Source of the DNA: Vibrio sp. LaRot3
GTDB lineage: Bacteria; Pseudomonadota; Gammaproteobacteria; Enterobacterales; Vibrionaceae
Direction: 5' to 3'
DNA length: 64,000 bases
Assembly (NCBI RefSeq): GCF_027587025.1
Contig: NZ_JAPPTI010000001.1
Coordinates: forward strand, 558,001 to 622,000
The position numbers were made by a program, and so were the translations under genes. Below, piece by piece: positions 13,322 through 22,319 of the stretch. Position 1 is the stretch's first letter. Each line of letters begins with the position of its first letter. The notes under the pieces were generated by a model, which was not told the origin of the DNA, did not search any database, and saw nothing but the letters and a program-made list of their open reading frames with translations.

Positions 13322-15664
13322 ATGAGCCATTTACAACCTTCTATTCTTTCTCTTTGCGTGGCTGCTGTTTTGTCACCAGTAGTGGTACAAGCGGAAACGA
13401 CGAACCAAACTGAATCTACCAATGCGGCTACGGTTGTCGTTACTGATAAACGTGATGACCAGCTTTCGTCGAAACAAACTATTGATTCTGAACAAATCGA
13501 ATCGACACCATCAGGCAACGGTAACCTGAGCGATTACATAAAAATGAATCCGAGCGTTCGCTTGTCTCAAAGTAATGCCGATGGCTTTAAAGCTGGTGAG
13601 ATTAAGCCTGAATCTGTTCAAATTAACGGTGCTGATGCATCGCAAACGGCGTATTTGATTGATGGTATCAATGTCAACAATGATCTCGATCCAGAGCAAA
13701 CGTTTTTTGATGGCGCAATGAAGACGATTCCTGGCTCAAGTTCAGAACAAGCTTATTACTTAGATGCCAATTTACTCCAAGGTATCGAGATATATAGCAG
13801 TAATGTACCGGCCAAATTCGGTGGATTTACTGGTGGTGCAGTGGTTGCTGAAACTCGCCAGTACGACGGTAATGACGGGGTTCAAGCTCGTTATCGTACC
13901 ACTCGCTCTTCATGGGCATCGATGCAAGTTGATGAGCACATTAAAAGTCACGTCGATAGTAAAGTTCCGAATGGCTCTGATGCTGAATTTCAGCCGAACT
14001 ACGGCAAAGATTTCTATTCGATAGCGGTTCAAAAGGGCCTGACTGACGAGATTGGTATGGTGATTGGATTTAGTCGCCGAGAGTCAGCCATTGAGCAAAC
14101 ACGAATGATTTCTAAAGAGGGGGCGACAGATAAACAAGATCACACTCGCTTATCAGATAACTGGCTGGCGAACTTTAATTGGACTCCGGATGTGAATCGT
14201 ACATTAGAAGTGGGTTTTCGTTATTCGGACTATCAAGAAGGCAAATACTTTGCTGATAACATTGATAGCAACTCAACAGATTCGCATTCCGCCTATGGTA
14301 CAACAGTTCGCTGGAATCAGTATCTAGGTAACGGCTGGCTAACCGCCACTGCGGCGTATGACAATATTTTTGACTCAACTGAAACCAATTCAAATTACGT
14401 AGAGTTTCGCAACGATCTTTCTACCGATATGGCGTTCGAAACGGGCGGTCATGGTGATAGTCAGCTAACGCAGCAGAATTACAATTACGCATTGGATTAC
14501 GCCTTAGATACGTTGCAGTTTGGCCAAACTGACCACCGTGTCTCTATGGGAGCGTCTTACCAGAAAACTGATTTTGATTTTAGTCGTGATAAAGAGAGCA
14601 AGAAGCGCAATATCATTGAGATGAGCGATTTTGATTACGTGCTCTTGGATGAAACTTCGGTTATCCGCGCGGGCAATATCCATACTGGCTATAGTAATTA
14701 TGCACTTTATCTAGACGACTCAATTACGTGGGGAGATTTTACATTCAGACCGGGTGTAAGGTACGACCGCGATGACTACTTGGACAACAATAACGTCGCG
14801 TCGCGTTTTGCTGCTAGTTGGACTGTAATGCCAACAACTAGACTGAATTTGGGCTTAAACCGTTATTACGGTCGTTCATTTGCCGGAATGAAGCTTGCGG
14901 GTGAAATTTTAAAACTCAATGATGATCATACGCGTAACTATGCAGAAATTGAGGGACTTAAAACGCCTCATGCTGATGAACTGATGCTCGGTGTTGATCA
15001 TAATTTCAGTCAGTTCACTATGACCGCACGTTATGTGAAACGCAAAAACAAAGACTCAATCAAATCTCGTCAGTTTGATATTGGCGGAAATAAAGTTGAT
15101 GTGTTTGCCAACATGGATGATTTCAATGTTGATATTTACACTCTTCAACTGAGCAATACAGTGCCATTTGCTGTAGGACCAACTTATTGGAACAGTTCCG
15201 TTGGTGCGGATTATTTGGTGTCAGATCGCTCAGATATCGATAAAAGATTGGATCCGAACGAGTTAGTTTACCTCGATGGTGAACAGATGAAGTATTCAGA
15301 GATGGAGCAAAAAATTAATAGCAGCACCGAAGAATGGGTGGTGCGAGTTAACTTGGATATGCAAGTTCCAGAATACGATTTGAATTGGTCAAACCAAGTC
15401 TTTATTAAAGCGCCAACCAAAGGTTATGAGCACGTAGAAGATAACTTTTACAAGAGTTACAACTTCGGCTCACATACTCAGTGGGACAGCCGTCTACGCT
15501 GGCAGCCAACCATCTATGGTGCTCACGATGTTTATGTTCAGTTTGATGTCCTTAACGTGCTAAACCAAGTCCGTAAAACGGCAATCAAAGGTGGTGTTGA
15601 CTCTGAATACGGTCTTTACACTCCTGGTCGTCAATTCTGGCTAGAACTTGGTTACCAGTTCTAA
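13322..15664 (+). CDS. yddB: TonB-dependent outer-membrane receptor, YddB/FusA-like
   Basis: A 780-aa outer-membrane receptor. A signal peptide is cleaved after about A24 (VVVQA). A TonB-box-like ATVVVT lies at residues 36-41. The plug domain contains PSGNGNLSDY (63-71) and YLIDGINVNN (111-120), and a 22-strand barrel ends in a terminal Phe (LELGYQF). The plug pattern, with PTGNGN-SD and AYLIDGI-NN-L-P spacing, recalls E. coli YddB more than siderophore receptors. The substrate is inferred to be a protein or peptide, because the downstream genes encode an SbmA-like ABC transporter and a PqqL-like protease. A Fur box just upstream indicates iron-responsive expression. The next gene lies beyond a hairpin. 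Confidence 0.88.
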   Translation: MSHLQPSILSLCVAAVLSPVVVQAETTNQTESTNAATVVVTDKRDDQLSSKQTIDSEQIESTPSGNGNLSDYIKMNPSVRLSQSNADGFKAGEIKPESVQINGADASQTAYLIDGINVNNDLDPEQTFFDGAMKTIPGSSSEQAYYLDANLLQGIEIYSSNVPAKFGGFTGGAVVAETRQYDGNDGVQARYRTTRSSWASMQVDEHIKSHVDSKVPNGSDAEFQPNYGKDFYSIAVQKGLTDEIGMVIGFSRRESAIEQTRMISKEGATDKQDHTRLSDNWLANFNWTPDVNRTLEVGFRYSDYQEGKYFADNIDSNSTDSHSAYGTTVRWNQYLGNGWLTATAAYDNIFDSTETNSNYVEFRNDLSTDMAFETGGHGDSQLTQQNYNYALDYALDTLQFGQTDHRVSMGASYQKTDFDFSRDKESKKRNIIEMSDFDYVLLDETSVIRAGNIHTGYSNYALYLDDSITWGDFTFRPGVRYDRDDYLDNNNVASRFAASWTVMPTTRLNLGLNRYYGRSFAGMKLAGEILKLNDDHTRNYAEIEGLKTPHADELMLGVDHNFSQFTMTARYVKRKNKDSIKSRQFDIGGNKVDVFANMDDFNVDIYTLQLSNTVPFAVGPTYWNSSVGADYLVSDRSDIDKRLDPNELVYLDGEQMKYSEMEQKINSSTEEWVVRVNLDMQVPEYDLNWSNQVFIKAPTKGYEHVEDNFYKSYNFGSHTQWDSRLRWQPTIYGAHDVYVQFDVLNVLNQVRKTAIKGGVDSEYGLYTPGRQFWLELGYQF

Positions 15665-15704
15665 GCGCGTGAATTTCTAATAAATAAAATTACGGGTATT
15701 TCTC

Positions 15705-15740
15705 AGCAATCAGTGGCGCTAAGCGACTGATTGCTTTTTC
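15705..15740 (+). terminator. Terminator-like hairpin inside the receptor operon
   Basis: AGCAATCAGT (15705-15714) pairs perfectly with ACTGATTGCT (15726-15735), with an inner CGC/GCG pairing and a T5 tract. It sits in the 90-bp gap between receptor and ABC genes. It probably acts as a partial terminator so that the receptor is made in excess. Confidence 0.75.
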
Positions 15741-15754
15741 GTTTGTAGGTATTT

Positions 15755-17458
15755 ATGTCAAACCCAAATTTACTCGCCTTGCGAGACAAACGTTTCATGC
15801 ATCAGGTGTGGGCGTTAACCAAACCTTACTGGGCTAGCAATGAAAAAAGTGTCGCGTGGGCACTATTGCTCAGCGTGGTTGCGCTCAATTATCTGATTGT
15901 CGAAGTCGCGGTACTTTACAGTAATTGGAACCGAGATTTCTTTAACCTGATGCAAAACGAAGAGTGGCACAATTTCTGGTCAATGTTGGCAACGTTCGTT
16001 GTCATCATGGGCGGCTATACCATTGTTGATTTAGCCGAAGAGTATTTGAGGCGAACATTGCGTATTCGTTGGCGTCGTTGGCTAACTCATACTTACCTAA
16101 GCCACTGGATGGGTGGGCAGCGCCTTTATCGTCATCAGCTCGCTTACCCAAACAGTGATAACCCCGATCAGCGTATCTCGCAGGATATTCGCGACTTCTG
16201 CGACCAAACATTGTCAATGGGGTTGGGGCTGCTGAGAACGATAACGAGCTTGTTCTCATTCACCATTATTTTATGGAACTTATCTGGCAGTTTAGAGTTT
16301 GAGTTTGCCGGCAGTCAGTGGGTTATTCCGGGTTATATGGTTTGGGTTGCGATTGTTTACTCAGTCATCGGAACATGGCTAACGCACAAAATTGCTAAAC
16401 GACTTATCCCACTTAACTTTGAACAAGAAAAGAGCGAAGCAGACTTTCGTTTCCACCTAATGCGAGTGCGCGAGCACGCTGAGTCTATCGCTTTGCAACG
16501 TGGCGAAGAGGCAGAAAACCTGCGTACTCAACAGTTGTTTAACAAGATTTGGCATAACTGGCAGCACCTAACCGGAATGAAACTGAAGTATGGTGCGTTC
16601 AACAGTGGTTATAACGAAATAGCCCGTATTTTCCCTTATTTAGTGGCGTCGCCACGCTTGATGAGTGGGGCATTACAGCTAGGTGACATGATGCAAACCG
16701 CTACGGGTTTTTATCGTGTGCAAGAAGCGTTCAGTTGGTTTGTGGACTCTTATGAATCAGTCGCTGACTGGAAAGCAGTAACGGACCGTTTGATAACCTT
16801 TGAGACTCAGTTAGAGACATTGCCTGAGCAAAGCGATATCGGTGTGTCGGATAATCCGATGTGGTCGAATTTCACTTTATACACTCCGAGCTACAAAGAT
16901 CTCTTGAAGCATCAAAATGGTGAAATTACTACCTCGACCGTTATTAAAGGTAAATCAGGCAGCGGCAAAACCACTTTATTTAGAGCGTTTGCAGGTGTGT
17001 GGCCTTATCACACAGGGCAGGTTTCAATGCCAGCACAAGACGATTGCATGTTTGTACCACAAAAGCCTTATTTGCCGAATGCGAGCTTGAAACAAGTACT
17101 TATTTATCCAAAACAAGAGTTTGATGGTGCACACCAAGAACTGGTGGAGGCGCTTCATCTTGCTGAACTGCCAGAGCTAGTTGAAGAGCTCGACAGTATC
17201 AGCAATTGGCAACAAAGATTATCTGGTGGTGAGCTACAAAAGATCATGTTGGCTAAATGTTTAGTCAATAAACCTAAGTGGCTGTTTTTAGATGAGTCTT
17301 TGTCCGCATTGGACCCAGAGAGTTACGCTCAGATGAAACAAGTGATCGCCGAGCAATTACACGCGACTCGTGTCGTAGAAATTACTCACAAAGAACAAGC
17401 GACCGCTCAATCTGAGTTGGTATTAAATTCAAAAATACAAGCAATATTAAACGCATGA
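15755..17458 (+). CDS. yddA: ABC transporter, fused membrane/ATPase, YddA/SbmA-BacA type (FusD-like)
   Basis: A 567-aa half-transporter. The N-terminal membrane domain (about 35-340) is of the SbmA/BacA/ABCD class, with hydrophobic stretches near 33-55, 76-94, 160-178 and 190-210 and a long cytosolic loop. The C-terminal ATPase has Walker A GKSGSGKTT at 399-407, signature LSGGE at 489-493, Walker B WLFLDES at 509-515 and an H-loop His in ITHKEQ. In the Fus/PqqL-type systems this component is proposed to bring peptide products into the cytosol. Its stop overlaps the protease start by 4 nt (ATGA), so the two are probably co-translated. Confidence 0.88.
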   Translation: MSNPNLLALRDKRFMHQVWALTKPYWASNEKSVAWALLLSVVALNYLIVEVAVLYSNWNRDFFNLMQNEEWHNFWSMLATFVVIMGGYTIVDLAEEYLRRTLRIRWRRWLTHTYLSHWMGGQRLYRHQLAYPNSDNPDQRISQDIRDFCDQTLSMGLGLLRTITSLFSFTIILWNLSGSLEFEFAGSQWVIPGYMVWVAIVYSVIGTWLTHKIAKRLIPLNFEQEKSEADFRFHLMRVREHAESIALQRGEEAENLRTQQLFNKIWHNWQHLTGMKLKYGAFNSGYNEIARIFPYLVASPRLMSGALQLGDMMQTATGFYRVQEAFSWFVDSYESVADWKAVTDRLITFETQLETLPEQSDIGVSDNPMWSNFTLYTPSYKDLLKHQNGEITTSTVIKGKSGSGKTTLFRAFAGVWPYHTGQVSMPAQDDCMFVPQKPYLPNASLKQVLIYPKQEFDGAHQELVEALHLAELPELVEELDSISNWQQRLSGGELQKIMLAKCLVNKPKWLFLDESLSALDPESYAQMKQVIAEQLHATRVVEITHKEQATAQSELVLNSKIQAILNA

Positions 17459-20229
17459 AGAACTATAAAATTGCATTGCTAAGTCTTGTGATTGGCTTAG
17501 CGGGTTGTAAGAGCATACAACAACAAAACCTTCCGACAGATCTGACTTTCGATCCTCAAGTGATGACTGGAGAGTTAGATAATGGCTTCAAGTACTACAT
17601 TGCAGATAACAAAACTCCAGAAGATCGAGTATATATCCGCTTCGTGGTTAACGCTGGTTCGATGAACGAAGATGATGATCAGCGCGGTGTTGCCCATATT
17701 GTTGAGCATATGGCATTTAACGGTACTAAAAACTATCCGGGCAACCAAGTGATCTCTGAGCTCGAAAAAGCGGGAATGAAGTTTGGCGCAGACATCAACG
17801 CATTCACTGACTTTGAGAACACGGTCTATACCTTAAATTTGCCGAGTAATGATGAGAAGACCATTGATCTTGCACTAGATATCGTAACCGATTGGGCGGG
17901 TAACGTGACTATGCTGAAAGGTGATTTGGATGCCGAGCGAGGAATTGTGCTTGAAGAGTGGCGCGCTCGACTTGGGCCTATGTTGCGTCTAGGTGATAAG
18001 AAAAGTGCGATCGAGATGGCAGGCTCTCGCTATGTTGAACGCGACCCGATTGGTGACCCAAAGACCATAAAAACCGTTTCTAAGTATCGAGTGGCCGATT
18101 TTTATCACCGTTGGTATCGCCCCGATAATATGTCCATCGTGGTGGTTGGTGATATTGATGAGCAGCTCATTCTAAACAAAGTACAACAAAGACTTTCGGC
18201 CCAAGCTAAGCCTGAAAGAGAGCTAGAAAGTGTCGATTACAGTATTCCATTAAAAAAACATTGGCGAACGGCCAGCGTGAGCGAGCCGGGTATTTCAACG
18301 CCGTCAGTCGAGCTCAGTTTTTTCTCTGACTTTGAGCCGGAAAATACCGTTGCCAGATATCGTCAAGATTTAGTTAGCCAAATTGCGACGCGTTTGTTGA
18401 ATGTTCGTCTTCAACGTTGGGAGCAAAACGACGAGCATTCGATCAGCTCGGCCAACTTCTATTCGTCTAACTTAGGTCGTGAAACTAGCCAATCTGTGTT
18501 TTCACTGCAACTTTCACAGCCGGATTATCAAGACGCTACTCAGCAGCTATTCGATTTTATCGCTCAAGCACAACAGCATGGCTTTAGTGATGCTGAAGTG
18601 AAAGGAGAGATAAAACGTCTGCAACGATTGGTTGAATCAAGCAAAGATGACAAGCAATACAGTATTGATTTAGCGGGTGATTTGATGATGTCTGCGGCAA
18701 GTGGACAATGGTTGATTAACCCTGAAGATCAATATCGTTTGAATCAACAACTGCTTAGCTTGATTACGAGCGAAGAAGTGAATCAGCAGTTTAAAGCTAT
18801 ATTTGAGCCCCAATCTCGCTTGCTCCTGACTACCTATCCAACCAATGAAGAGCAGCATGCATTACCTGTTAATCACGTTGAGTCGTGGTGGAACAACTCA
18901 ATGGCTAAGTCGCAACCTAAGTGGTCTATTGATGAGAATAGCGCTCAATTACCTATTTTGGATTTAACATCAGGCACGGTTAAGAAAGAGAAGCAATGGG
19001 CGAAATATCGTCTTACTGAGTATCGCTTAAGCAATGGTAGTAAGTTGATTTATCGCTACAGTGATAGCAATCCTGGTCAGGTTCATTTTAAAGCGCTGAC
19101 CAAGGGTGGCTTACGTTCTATCCCCGCAGAGGATTACCATAAATTGCGTATGGCAACATACCTTGTCGATGAAACCGGTGTGGGTGAATTGCCACTGCAA
19201 GATCTGCAAACCATCTTTAGAGGTAACCCCGTAGTGATGTCGACGTTGATGGGCAATTACCAACAAGGTTTCTCTGGTTGGGCGAAGACAGACAGTTTGA
19301 GCAAAATGTTCACTCTGTTCCACCTAAAACTAGGGCAGAACCTTGTATCAGAAAAAGCACTGAACCAATACCGAGTTGAAGAAAGACAAGTGGGGTTAGA
19401 TGCTGAAGATGAGTTTGTTCGTGACGTATCAGAACTGCGCTATCCAGGTATTGAAACGGTCTATAGTGAAAACAGTGATGTAGTAGAGACGATTAGTGCA
19501 GAAGAGCTTTCAGATGTGTACCAGCACTATGTGGCGGATAAAACAGATTTTACTTACTTCATCGTAGGTGATATTGCACCGCGCGAGTTAGAAACGTTAG
19601 CAGAAAAATACCTCGCATCAGTGCCAGTTCGTCAGCAAGAGCGTGAGCCAACAATGATAAAAGCGCATTCGCCGCAGCAGCGATTTGCCGCTAAAACATC
19701 ATTAGAGCCGAGAGCAGAAGTTGAGCTTTACCTCACCATGGATAGCCAGTGGAGACCAGACAACGCTTATTATTTAGAAATGGGTGGTGAGCTAGTACAA
19801 GAGCAACTGCGTTTAAAATTACGTGAGCAAGCGTCAGGTATTTACAGTGTATCTAGCTGGTTCTGGCAAGATGCAGACTCTGTTCAAGCGGAAGGTCGAA
19901 TTCAATTTTCATGTGCACCTGAACGGGTTGATGAGCTGCTTGCTTTAACTCATCAAGTATTAGAGCAAGTGTCTAAACAGGGCGTAGATGGTGAAGCTCT
20001 GGTGAATAAACGTATTCAACGTCAAGACCAAATGGATCGTTATATTCGTTCTGACTTGGGCATGTTAGATGCACTTGAAAAGAGCTACATGCTGGTTGAT
20101 AGCCCAGATTTAGTTCGCTCAGGCATTGTCGCTAATGAGAAAGCGACCAAAGCATCGGTTGATGCGGTGATATTGCCTTTCTTGCGAAATGCTCAAGCCT
20201 TTGAAGCGGTATTAATGCCTAAGCAATAA
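17455..20229 (+). CDS. pqqL: M16 family zinc protease lipoprotein, PqqL/FusC-like
   Basis: A 924-aa periplasm-facing metalloprotease with two tandem M16 halves. A lipoprotein signal with lipobox LAGC (Cys18) replaces the plain signal peptide of E. coli PqqL. The inverted zinc motif HIVEH is at 81-85 (His81, Glu84, His85), with the downstream Glu ligand in DAERGIVLEEW near 161-168. The C-terminal half has no zinc motif and is expected to be structural. FusC of Pectobacterium cleaves imported ferredoxin, and PqqL is its E. coli relative. Together with the upstream receptor and ABC gene this suggests import of a protein followed by periplasmic cleavage. A terminator follows. Confidence 0.9.
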   Translation: MKNYKIALLSLVIGLAGCKSIQQQNLPTDLTFDPQVMTGELDNGFKYYIADNKTPEDRVYIRFVVNAGSMNEDDDQRGVAHIVEHMAFNGTKNYPGNQVISELEKAGMKFGADINAFTDFENTVYTLNLPSNDEKTIDLALDIVTDWAGNVTMLKGDLDAERGIVLEEWRARLGPMLRLGDKKSAIEMAGSRYVERDPIGDPKTIKTVSKYRVADFYHRWYRPDNMSIVVVGDIDEQLILNKVQQRLSAQAKPERELESVDYSIPLKKHWRTASVSEPGISTPSVELSFFSDFEPENTVARYRQDLVSQIATRLLNVRLQRWEQNDEHSISSANFYSSNLGRETSQSVFSLQLSQPDYQDATQQLFDFIAQAQQHGFSDAEVKGEIKRLQRLVESSKDDKQYSIDLAGDLMMSAASGQWLINPEDQYRLNQQLLSLITSEEVNQQFKAIFEPQSRLLLTTYPTNEEQHALPVNHVESWWNNSMAKSQPKWSIDENSAQLPILDLTSGTVKKEKQWAKYRLTEYRLSNGSKLIYRYSDSNPGQVHFKALTKGGLRSIPAEDYHKLRMATYLVDETGVGELPLQDLQTIFRGNPVVMSTLMGNYQQGFSGWAKTDSLSKMFTLFHLKLGQNLVSEKALNQYRVEERQVGLDAEDEFVRDVSELRYPGIETVYSENSDVVETISAEELSDVYQHYVADKTDFTYFIVGDIAPRELETLAEKYLASVPVRQQEREPTMIKAHSPQQRFAAKTSLEPRAEVELYLTMDSQWRPDNAYYLEMGGELVQEQLRLKLREQASGIYSVSSWFWQDADSVQAEGRIQFSCAPERVDELLALTHQVLEQVSKQGVDGEALVNKRIQRQDQMDRYIRSDLGMLDALEKSYMLVDSPDLVRSGIVANEKATKASVDAVILPFLRNAQAFEAVLMPKQ

Positions 20230-20249
20230 AACAAGATAGCTATATAACA

Positions 20250-20286
20250 AAAGCTCTCAAATACCCGTTTGAGGGCTTTTTGTTTT
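20250..20286 (+). terminator. Terminator of the receptor/ABC/protease operon
   Basis: A 12-bp stem AAAGCTCTCAAA / TTTGAGGGCTTT (one T-G pair) with a TACCCG loop and a T-rich tail. Confidence 0.9.
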
Positions 20287-20467
20287 TATGGGATGAATAT
20301 TGTCGATAAATCTTCGTCTGAAAATAAGAAAATGATTGCATCAAATATAGAGTGGTTACAGTTTTCTTATTTCTAACCAATGACAAATTTTTTAAATCAG
20401 GTAAAGTAACGGCCTTTGTGAGTAAATGCCTTTTAAGAGGCGAAATAAGCTTTAAGTAGGAAGAAAG

Positions 20468-21373
20468 ATGATTCTAGTTGTAGGTCACAAAAACCCAGAC
20501 AGTGATAGTATTTGTAGTGCATTAGTAGCAACTGAGCTACTAAAAGCTCGTGGCGTTGAAGCAATGCCAATCCGTCAAGGCGAAATCAACCGCGAAACTC
20601 AGCACATCCTAGAAGTTGCTGGCGCAGAAACGCCGGAACTACGCACTTCTGTAGCTGGTGAGAAAATTTGGCTAGTAGACTACTCAGATCTAGCTCAAGC
20701 ACCAGATGACGTGGCTGAAGCTGAAATCCTAGGTATCGTTGACCACCACCGTCTAGGTGACGTGATGACAGTGAACCCAATGGAAGCTTGGATCTGGCCT
20801 GTTGGTTGTACAAACACAGTACTATTCGGCATGTTTAAGATTGAAGGTCATGAAATCACTCCTCAAATCGCTAAGCTGATGATGTCTGCAATTCTGTCTG
20901 ACACAGTAGGCTTCGCGTCTCCAACTTGTACGCAAAAAGACAAAGATGCAGTGGCTGAGCTTGCTGAAATCGCAGGCGTAACGGACGTAGATACGTTCAT
21001 CAAAGATCTTCTAATCGCGAAAACAAACATCGAAGGTCTATCAGCAGCTGAACTTGTAGAGAAAGACCTAAAAGGTTACCCATTCAACGGTCGTGACGTT
21101 GTTGTTGGTCAAGTTGAGCTTGCAACATTAGAGCAAGTTGACGGCATGATTGAAGAGCTTGACGCTGACCTTGAACGTCGTTGTAACGAAGAAGGCCTAG
21201 CATTTGCTGCTGTAATGCTAACTGATATCACTACAGCGCAAACTCGTCTACTGTACAAAGGTGAGTGGGCAGAGAAGCTAGTTAAGCATGAGAAAGATGG
21301 CATGCTGATGATGGAAAATACGCTAAGCCGTAAGAAGCAAGGCTGGCCATGGCTACAAAACGAGCTAGTGTAA
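20468..21373 (+). CDS. ppaC: Manganese-dependent inorganic pyrophosphatase
   Basis: A family II cytosolic pyrophosphatase (DHH/DHHA2) that hydrolyses PPi and is usually Mn/Co-dependent. 301 aa. N-terminal GHKNPDSDS (Asp11, Asp13) and the DHH motif D92-H93-H94 followed by RLGD are intact. The C-terminal DHHA2 domain ends SRKKQGWPWL. AGGAAG precedes the ATG. Own terminator downstream, so it is probably monocistronic. Leucine and arginine codon choice looks biased, as in a highly expressed gene. Confidence 0.95.
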   Translation: MILVVGHKNPDSDSICSALVATELLKARGVEAMPIRQGEINRETQHILEVAGAETPELRTSVAGEKIWLVDYSDLAQAPDDVAEAEILGIVDHHRLGDVMTVNPMEAWIWPVGCTNTVLFGMFKIEGHEITPQIAKLMMSAILSDTVGFASPTCTQKDKDAVAELAEIAGVTDVDTFIKDLLIAKTNIEGLSAAELVEKDLKGYPFNGRDVVVGQVELATLEQVDGMIEELDADLERRCNEEGLAFAAVMLTDITTAQTRLLYKGEWAEKLVKHEKDGMLMMENTLSRKKQGWPWLQNELV

Positions 21374-21399
21374 TTAGCTAACGTTGATTAAGATTTAAT

Positions 21400-21433
21400 G
21401 CCCCAGTTGCTATACAGCAACTGGGGCTTTTTT
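21400..21433 (+). terminator. ppaC terminator
   Basis: A 12-bp perfect stem GCCCCAGTTGCT / AGCAACTGGGGC with an ATAC loop and six T residues. Confidence 0.95.
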
Positions 21434-21465
21434 GTAGACGTTTTAATGGCGGAAAGTATTAGTAC

Positions 21466-21497
21466 AAAAAAAGCCTGATAGGGTTATCAGGCTTTTT
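21466..21497 (-). terminator. csiV operon terminator
   Basis: A perfect stem TATCAGGCTTTTT / AAAAAGCCTGATA with a 4-nt loop. On the minus strand it ends in T7, just past the csiV stop. It could also act on the plus strand. Confidence 0.9.
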
Positions 21498-21520
21498 AGA
21501 TTGTGGGTTTGACGTCGTGA

Positions 21521-22282
21521 TTATTGTACGCGGCGCACTTGAATGATCATGCCCATAAGAGGGTGGTCAAGGAAGTGAGTTTCACTACTACGCATACGAC
21601 GCTTTTGATCCATGCGGTAGCTTTTCAGAAACTCTTCCTTATGCACTGTTGGGGTTACTTCAGTCATGAAACCGGATTGCACAGTATTGTTAGCATTGTC
21701 GATATCGCTAATGGTGATTTCACGGTCTTCCAACGTCACGTCTCGCACACTCGGCGCTTTAATATCAAGTTCTACATCAGCATATAAGTAGTGCTCAACA
21801 TAGACTTGGAACTTGCCATCCAGTTCAAACAGTGGGCCAGGGATTGATTGCTCTGTCACACCATCAATTACAGACTCGTTCACAGAGCCTTTTTGAGAAC
21901 CATCACGGTTAAATTGTGCTGAGTAGTCTTTGCCACCAGTAATGCGGAAAACTGGCGCAGATAGACGACCTCGGTCACCTTGACGCCATGCTTTATGCAT
22001 TAACACTTGAAAGCCTGCGTGGTTACGCAGTTTCTGAGCTTGATTGGTTAGTCGGTAACTAGAATGCGGAAGCATCCATGCCCCTTTACGAGAGCGATAG
22101 TTTGCATCACTAAAGCTTCCCACGTTGGTCATATCAATGCTTGGTAACGTGTTTGGCCAAGACTCAGTTGTCTGCTCGGCATCCACTGCACGTTTAAAAA
22201 TGATCACTTCTATATCAAATTGTCGCGCAGCCCAACTTGGCATCGCAACAAAGAAGAGTAGCAGTGGGATCAGATTTTTCAT
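21521..22282 (-). CDS. csiV: CsiV family periplasmic peptidoglycan-binding protein
   Basis: A 253-aa exported protein with signal peptide MKNLIPLLLFFVAMPSWA. The mature part starts ARQFDIEVIIFKR. In V. cholerae CsiV binds peptidoglycan and works through LpoA to support PBP1A. I use the ATG at 22282 because GGAG precedes it and the signal peptide begins there; a longer frame upstream would run back into mfd. Gene order mfd-csiV is the conserved Vibrio one. The gap to the mfd stop is 37 nt, so one operon is likely. Confidence 0.82.
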   Translation of the reverse strand: MKNLIPLLLFFVAMPSWAARQFDIEVIIFKRAVDAEQTTESWPNTLPSIDMTNVGSFSDANYRSRKGAWMLPHSSYRLTNQAQKLRNHAGFQVLMHKAWRQGDRGRLSAPVFRITGGKDYSAQFNRDGSQKGSVNESVIDGVTEQSIPGPLFELDGKFQVYVEHYLYADVELDIKAPSVRDVTLEDREITISDIDNANNTVQSGFMTEVTPTVHKEEFLKSYRMDQKRRMRSSETHFLDHPLMGMIIQVRRVQ

Positions 22283-22319
22283 TACAACTCCGTATCGGGG
22301 TGACTTACACCCGTAATGT

